NCBI RefSeq assembly: GCF_012276985.1 | Contig: NZ_JAAXMM010000003.1 | Coordinates: forward strand, 124,001 to 188,000 | Source of the DNA: Agrobacterium sp. a22-2 | GTDB lineage: Bacteria; Pseudomonadota; Alphaproteobacteria; Rhizobiales; Rhizobiaceae | Length of the DNA: 64,000 bases | Direction: 5' to 3' | In this document: positions 59,865 through 64,000 of the stretch, piece by piece | Layout: each line of letters opens with the position of its first letter | Numbering within the stretch: position 1 is the stretch's first letter | Translations under genes and position numbers: made by a program | Notes under the pieces: generated by a model | What the model was told of the DNA's origin: nothing | Databases searched by the model: none | What the model saw: the letters and a program-made list of their open reading frames with translations, nothing else

Positions 59865-60769
59865 TCGGTTTCGGTCTTGCCGTGGCGGCTGTCGCACTTC
59901 TTGCGCTGTCACCTTTGTTTTTTGACGCCTATGGCGTTGGCCTCATCGTCGGCTTGCTGGGCTATGTGACACTTGCCACTGCCTGGGCGATGTTTTCCGG
60001 CCCGACCCGCTACGTCTCTCTGGCCACCGTCGCCTTCTTCGGCGTTGGAGCCTATACGGTCGCGGTCTTGAGCGAAGTGCTGCCCTGGCCCCTGGTCCTG
60101 CTCAGTGCGGCAGCCGTCGGCTCGGCGCTGGCCCTGCTGGTCGGCCTGTCGACCCTCAGGGTGGCGGGCATCTATTTCGTGATCTTCTCCTTCGGTCTCG
60201 CCGAACTGATCCGCCAGCTCATCACCTGGTATGAGGTCAATGTCACCGGAACGCTCGGCCGCTACATCTTCCTGCCGCTCGAGCCCAAACATGTCCTCTG
60301 GCAACTGCTGGCACTCGGCGTGGTGACGCTGGCGATTGCGGCCTTGATCGAGCGCAGCAGGCTTGGCCTGGCGCTCAAGGCCATCGGCGACGACGAGGTC
60401 GTGGCCGCCCATGCGGGCGTCAACCTGGCGCGGGCAAAGCTCATGCTCTTTGTCCTGTCGGCCACGCTGATCACGCTGGTTGGCGCCATCCAGGCGCCGC
60501 GCTGGGTCTATATCGAGCCGGCCATCGTCTTCAATCCGCAGGTCTCGTTCCTGACCGTGATCATGGCGCTGCTGGGCGGTGCCAACCGTCGCTGGGGTCC
60601 GATCCTCGGCGCCGTGCCTCTGTTCCTGCTGTTTGAATGGCTGGGTGCCAACTTCCCCAACCATTTCTCGATCATTCTCGGCGTGCTGTTCATCCTGATC
60701 GTCTTTGCCCTGCCCGACGGCGTTCTGGCGGCCCTTGAAAAACTGCGCCGCAAGGAGGTCCGCCCATGA
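59861..60769 (+). CDS. LivM-type ABC transporter permease
   Basis: This 302-residue permease has about nine helices. WAMFSGPTRYVSLATVAFFG and the coupling loop GLALKAIGDDEVVAAHAGVN are diagnostic. ATG 59861 overlaps the LivH-type stop; a frame opening earlier reads arginine-rich and is a shadow. It forms the translocation channel with LivH and overlaps LivG by four bases at its end. Confidence 0.92.
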   Translation: MIGFGLAVAAVALLALSPLFFDAYGVGLIVGLLGYVTLATAWAMFSGPTRYVSLATVAFFGVGAYTVAVLSEVLPWPLVLLSAAAVGSALALLVGLSTLRVAGIYFVIFSFGLAELIRQLITWYEVNVTGTLGRYIFLPLEPKHVLWQLLALGVVTLAIAALIERSRLGLALKAIGDDEVVAAHAGVNLARAKLMLFVLSATLITLVGAIQAPRWVYIEPAIVFNPQVSFLTVIMALLGGANRRWGPILGAVPLFLLFEWLGANFPNHFSIILGVLFILIVFALPDGVLAALEKLRRKEVRP

Positions 60770-61494
60770 CCGCTGTTCTGGAGATTGTCGACATCGCCAA
60801 GACGTTCGGCGGGTTGAAGGCGGTGGATGGCTTGAGCTTTTCGATTTCTCAAGGAGAGGTCGTGGGGCTCCTCGGGCCGAACGGTTCGGGAAAAACCACC
60901 CTGCTCAATCTTGTGTCCGGAGCTCTCAGGCCAACCTCCGGCTCGATCCGTCTGGCGGGGGTGGAGATTTCAGGCAGGCGGCCGGATCTGATTGCCCGCG
61001 CCGGTGTGGCGCGCACCTTCCAGCTGGTTCGGCTTCTGCCCTCGCTGTCCATCCTCGACAATGTCGCCCTGGGTGCGGCTTTTGGACCGCAGCGACATTC
61101 CCGCCGCAAGGCCGAGGATGTGGCGCGTCACTGCCTGGTGCAGGTGGGCCTTGCCGGGCGCGAACACCTGCTGGCCGGCGAACTCACCTATATTGATCAG
61201 AAGCGGCTCGAGCTGGCGCGGGCGCTGGCCACGGATCCGAAACTGCTGCTGCTCGACGAATGGCTCGCCGGGCTCAATCCGACGGAACTGGTCGAGGGCA
61301 TCGATCTCATCCGGCGGTTGGCCGGGCAGGGCATGACGATCCTGCTGGTCGAACATATCATGTCCGCCGTCCGGGCGCTTTGCCCGCGCGCCGTGGTCAT
61401 GGCGGCCGGCGTCAAGATCGCCGACGGGCCGACATCGGCGGTGCTCGACGATACCAACGTGATTTCCGCCTATCTGGGGACAGCCCATGCTTGA
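60766..61494 (+). CDS. LivG-type ABC transporter ATP-binding protein
   Basis: This 242-residue ATPase has Walker A GPNGSGKTT, Q-loop region ARTFQLVRLLPSLSILDNVA and Walker B LLLLDEWLAGLNPTEL. The signature, usually LSxGQ, reads LTYIDQKRLELARAL here, a weak match that LivG proteins sometimes show. DEW replaces the common DEP after Walker B. It overlaps the LivF-type start by eight bases. Confidence 0.92.
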   Translation: MTAVLEIVDIAKTFGGLKAVDGLSFSISQGEVVGLLGPNGSGKTTLLNLVSGALRPTSGSIRLAGVEISGRRPDLIARAGVARTFQLVRLLPSLSILDNVALGAAFGPQRHSRRKAEDVARHCLVQVGLAGREHLLAGELTYIDQKRLELARALATDPKLLLLDEWLAGLNPTELVEGIDLIRRLAGQGMTILLVEHIMSAVRALCPRAVVMAAGVKIADGPTSAVLDDTNVISAYLGTAHA

Positions 61495-62209
61495 GATCGA
61501 CACTCTGACGGTGCGCTACGGCCAGCATCTCGCTCTCGACCGCGTTTCGTTGACCGTCGGGCGCGGTGAAACCGTGGTTCTGCTCGGCGCCAACGGGGCT
61601 GGAAAATCGTCGCTTCTGAAAGCCATCGGCGGACTTGTCCGACCGACCTCCGGTCATGTCCGGGTCGAGGGACTTTCGCTGTCATCGCTGTCGCCGCATG
61701 AGATCGTCGGACAGCGGCTGGCGCTGGTGCCGGAAGGACGCGGTATCTTTCCGGCACTGACGGTCGAGGAAAACCTGCGGCTCGGCGCCAATCCCGCCCA
61801 TGCGCGCGCAAAGGAGACCGCCAGCCGCGACGTGATCTTCTCACTGTTCCCGCGTCTGTCCGAGCGCACGCGCCAGATTGCCGGCACCATGTCGGGCGGC
61901 GAGCAACAGATGGTGGCGATCGGTCGTGCGCTGATGTCGGCGCCCGATTACCTGCTGCTGGACGAGCCGAGCCTCGGACTGGCACCGATCGTCACGCAGG
62001 AGCTTTTCGCAGTCCTTGCAAAAATCAAGGCGACGGGACTGTCGATCCTGCTTGTCGAGCAGAATGTCGGCGAGAGCCTGGCACTGGCCGATCGTGGCTA
62101 TCTGCTTGAGGCAGGACGCATCGTCGGCGCCGGCACAGCCTCAACCCTGAAGACCGATCCCGCGGTGCAGCGTGCCTTTCTCGGCTCGACGACCACCGCA
62201 AGCGCTTAA
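61487..62209 (+). CDS. LivF-type ABC transporter ATP-binding protein
   Basis: This 240-residue ATPase has Walker A GANGAGKSS, ERTRQIAGTMSGGEQQMVAI as signature region and Walker B LLLDEPSLGLAPIV, with the switch His region LLVEQNVGESL. It should dimerise with the LivG-type subunit. It ends 16 bp before the aldehyde dehydrogenase start, indicating one operon. Confidence 0.93.
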   Translation: MLEIDTLTVRYGQHLALDRVSLTVGRGETVVLLGANGAGKSSLLKAIGGLVRPTSGHVRVEGLSLSSLSPHEIVGQRLALVPEGRGIFPALTVEENLRLGANPAHARAKETASRDVIFSLFPRLSERTRQIAGTMSGGEQQMVAIGRALMSAPDYLLLDEPSLGLAPIVTQELFAVLAKIKATGLSILLVEQNVGESLALADRGYLLEAGRIVGAGTASTLKTDPAVQRAFLGSTTTASA

Positions 62210-62225
62210 ATACGGAGGAATACCC

Positions 62226-63677
62226 ATGCACAACACGCTTCTTTTCATCGGCGGCGAGCATCGCCCGGCAAGCGACGGCCAGAGTTTCGATCGCACCAGC
62301 CCCGTCACCGGTGAGGTCGTTACCACGGCCGCAGCGGCGACGCTGGACGACGCGAGAGCTGCGGCAGACGCTGCGGCTGCCGCATTCCCGATCTGGTCGG
62401 CGACCGCGCCGGGTGAACGACGACGCCTGCTGATTGCCGCAGCCGATGCGCTTCTGGCGGCAGGACCGGCAATCACCGCGGCCATGAAGGACGAAATCGG
62501 CGCGACCGACGCCTGGGCCGGCTTCAACATCAAGCTGGCGAGCGACATGCTGATCGAAGCGGCAAGCCTGACCACGCAGATCAAGGGCGAGATCATTCCG
62601 GCCAACCGGCCGGGGACGACGGCGCTGGCCATGCGGCAACCGGTCGGGGTCGTTCTGTCGATGGCGCCGTGGAACGCGCCGGTCATTCTGGGGGTGCGGT
62701 CGCTTGCCACTCCGCTTGCCTGCGGCAATACGGTGGTGATGAAGACATCGGAACTGTGCCCGCGCACCCACGCGCTGATCGTTGAAGCAGTTGCATCGGC
62801 AGGCCTGCCGAAGGGCACGCTCAATGCCATATCCAACGCGCCCGAAGATGCGGCCAAGGTGGTGGAGACCCTGATTGCCCACCCGGCCGTGCGCCGCGTG
62901 AATTTCACCGGCTCGACCCGGGTCGGCCGGGTGATAGCGGAAACCGCCGGACGCCATCTCAAGCCGGCCCTTCTGGAACTCGGCGGCAAGGCACCGTTCA
63001 TTGTTCTCGACGACGCCGATCTCGATCAAGCGGTGGCCGCCGCTGCCTTCGGCGCCTTCATGAACCAGGGCCAGATCTGCATGTCGACGGAGCGCATCAT
63101 TGTGCTTGAAGCCATCGCCGACCGGTTCACCGCGGCATTTGCGAAAAAGGTGGCTACGCTCAAGGCCGGCGATCCCCGCGAAGGCGCGACGCCGCTGGGC
63201 TCTCTGGTCAGCATCGAGGCCGCCAACCGGATCAAGTCGCTGGTCGAGGATGCGGTTTCAAAGGGCGCGCGGCTGATTGCCGGCGGCGGCGGAACCGGGA
63301 CCATGCTGGACGCCACCGCTGTCGATGGCGTGACGCCTGCCATGCGCCTTTATTCGGAGGAAAGTTTCGGCCCTGTCGTCTCGATCATCCGGGCAGCCAG
63401 CGTGGACGAGGCGGTGAGCATCGCCAACGAAACCGATTTCGGGCTCTCCGCGGCGATTTTCAGCGGCAACCAGGCTCGAGCCCTGTCGATTGCCGGGCAG
63501 ATCGAAAGCGGCATCTGCCACATCAACGGCCCCACCGTCTACGACGAGGCGCAGATGCCGTTCGGCGGCGTCAAGGCATCCGGCTACGGGCGGTTCGGCG
63601 GCATGGCGGGTATTGCCGAATTCACCGAACTGCGCTGGGTCACGCTGCAGAACGGCCCCTTGCATTATCCGATCTGA
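62226..63677 (+). CDS. NAD(P)-dependent aldehyde dehydrogenase (vanillin/salicylaldehyde type)
   Basis: This 483-residue aldehyde dehydrogenase starts at ATG 62226 behind GGAGG. It has LSMAPWNAPVILGVRSLATP, GSTRVGRVIAETAGRH, LLELGGKAPFIVLDDADL (general-base Glu), NQGQICMSTERIIVLEA (nucleophilic Cys) and the C-terminal MPFGGVKASGYGRFGGMAG. MAPWNAPVILGVR and QICMSTER wording resembles vanillin, benzaldehyde and salicylaldehyde dehydrogenases. It is the last gene of the Liv-type operon, so it may oxidise an aldehyde that is imported or made from the imported compound. Confidence 0.92.
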   Translation: MHNTLLFIGGEHRPASDGQSFDRTSPVTGEVVTTAAAATLDDARAAADAAAAAFPIWSATAPGERRRLLIAAADALLAAGPAITAAMKDEIGATDAWAGFNIKLASDMLIEAASLTTQIKGEIIPANRPGTTALAMRQPVGVVLSMAPWNAPVILGVRSLATPLACGNTVVMKTSELCPRTHALIVEAVASAGLPKGTLNAISNAPEDAAKVVETLIAHPAVRRVNFTGSTRVGRVIAETAGRHLKPALLELGGKAPFIVLDDADLDQAVAAAAFGAFMNQGQICMSTERIIVLEAIADRFTAAFAKKVATLKAGDPREGATPLGSLVSIEAANRIKSLVEDAVSKGARLIAGGGGTGTMLDATAVDGVTPAMRLYSEESFGPVVSIIRAASVDEAVSIANETDFGLSAAIFSGNQARALSIAGQIESGICHINGPTVYDEAQMPFGGVKASGYGRFGGMAGIAEFTELRWVTLQNGPLHYPI

Positions 63678-63686
63678 CGCATCTCG

Positions 63687-63711
63687 CCCGAAACCGGGCG
63701 CCGGTTTCGGG
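63687..63711 (+). terminator. Hairpin after the aldehyde dehydrogenase
   Basis: CCCGAAACCGG-GCG-CCGGTTTCGGG is a perfect 11-pair stem with a three-base loop, 10 bp past the aldehyde-dehydrogenase stop. There is no U-run after it. It probably ends the Liv-type operon. The 225 bp from here to the next start shows nothing else clear. Confidence 0.65.
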
Positions 63712-63936
63712 ACCACGTCAAGCTTTAGATCGGTGACTGTTGTCATCTCCCGGCGACTGGAAGGTCGCCGGGCCTGGTGTCCTATGGCGTGACACATCTG
63801 TCCGGCAGCGCATAACGGACCATTGTGCATTGCCAACGAAGGCCCCTTGCCGGCGTCTGTTCGCGATTTTTAGCCTGTGTTACTGCAGAAGGCTCCATCT
63901 GCATCATTTATCCTCGCGCAAACAAGGAAGACGCCG

Positions 63937-64000
63937 ATGACGATCCTGAGCAATGGCAGCGAGCTTGTCGTCTGGGAAGACGTCGACAACCAGAGCCCCG
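63937..64000 (+). CDS. Start of an unidentified gene, cut by the window edge
   Basis: ATG 63937 follows AAGGAAG at a good distance and opens a frame of 21 codons to the window end, MTILSNGSELVVWEDVDNQS. The piece is too short to recognise. It is in the same direction as the preceding operon but separated by a hairpin and 225 bp. Confidence 0.5.
   Translation, partial: MTILSNGSELVVWEDVDNQSP

Overview
The window is a GC-rich chromosomal (or chromid) segment from an alphaproteobacterium, most likely Rhizobiales and plausibly Rhizobiaceae. The grounds are indirect: dense ABC/TRAP importer operons, a monofunctional ribB behind an FMN riboswitch, a TGA-N9-TCA (RirA/IRO-like) element upstream of a ferri-siderophore receptor, and a CbpA/CbpM pair. 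No 16S rRNA, tRNA, phage, transposase or CRISPR array was seen, so the genus is not fixed. The window is a run of self-contained nutrient-uptake and catabolic cassettes, each with its own regulator, with coding on both strands.

Layout. (1) 1-8781: a sugar or polyol cassette. A split transketolase and an FGGY kinase (cut by the window edge) run leftward; a three-gene ribose-type ABC importer and a short-chain dehydrogenase run rightward; then comes FMN riboswitch-ribB. (2) 9135-13428: a leftward polar amino-acid ABC operon ending in a RidA-family enamine deaminase and an IclR regulator. (3) 13804-20949: a TetR regulator divergent from an RND efflux operon with two consecutive adaptor lipoproteins (TriABC-like layout), followed by a lipoprotein alpha/beta hydrolase. 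(4) 21022-32977: a twelve-gene leftward operon (TRAP importer, PxpB/PxpC, two GntR regulators, M20 amidohydrolase, M24 creatinase/ectoine-hydrolase-like enzyme, two hydroxyacid dehydrogenases, a VOC protein), divergent from a D-amino-acid-type aminotransferase. (5) 33071-44725: a ten-gene leftward operon (AmiC-like sensor, urea/amide-type ABC importer, amidase, ABM monooxygenase-like protein, GMC oxidoreductase, aldehyde dehydrogenase), divergent from a MarR regulator.

(6) 44803-49368: iron uptake, with a siderophore-interacting reductase (DUF2218 fusion), a TonB-dependent receptor and an AraC regulator. (7) 49764-51019: CbpA/CbpM co-chaperone pair. (8) 51175-56586: isobutyryl-CoA-type dehydrogenase plus branched-chain 2-oxoacid dehydrogenase E1alpha, E1beta and E2 (no E3), then a small host-attachment-like protein. 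(9) 56700-63677: an AraC regulator divergent from a branched-chain-amino-acid-type ABC importer operon ending in an aldehyde dehydrogenase. A further gene begins at 63937 and leaves the window.

The best candidates for undescribed biology are cassettes 4 and 5. Both couple a dedicated importer to several C-N-bond hydrolases and oxidoreductases in long, translationally coupled operons whose substrate is not obvious from any one gene. Cassette 1 resembles the apulose-4-phosphate transketolase type of sugar route but lacks a visible isomerase. All substrate assignments are inference.
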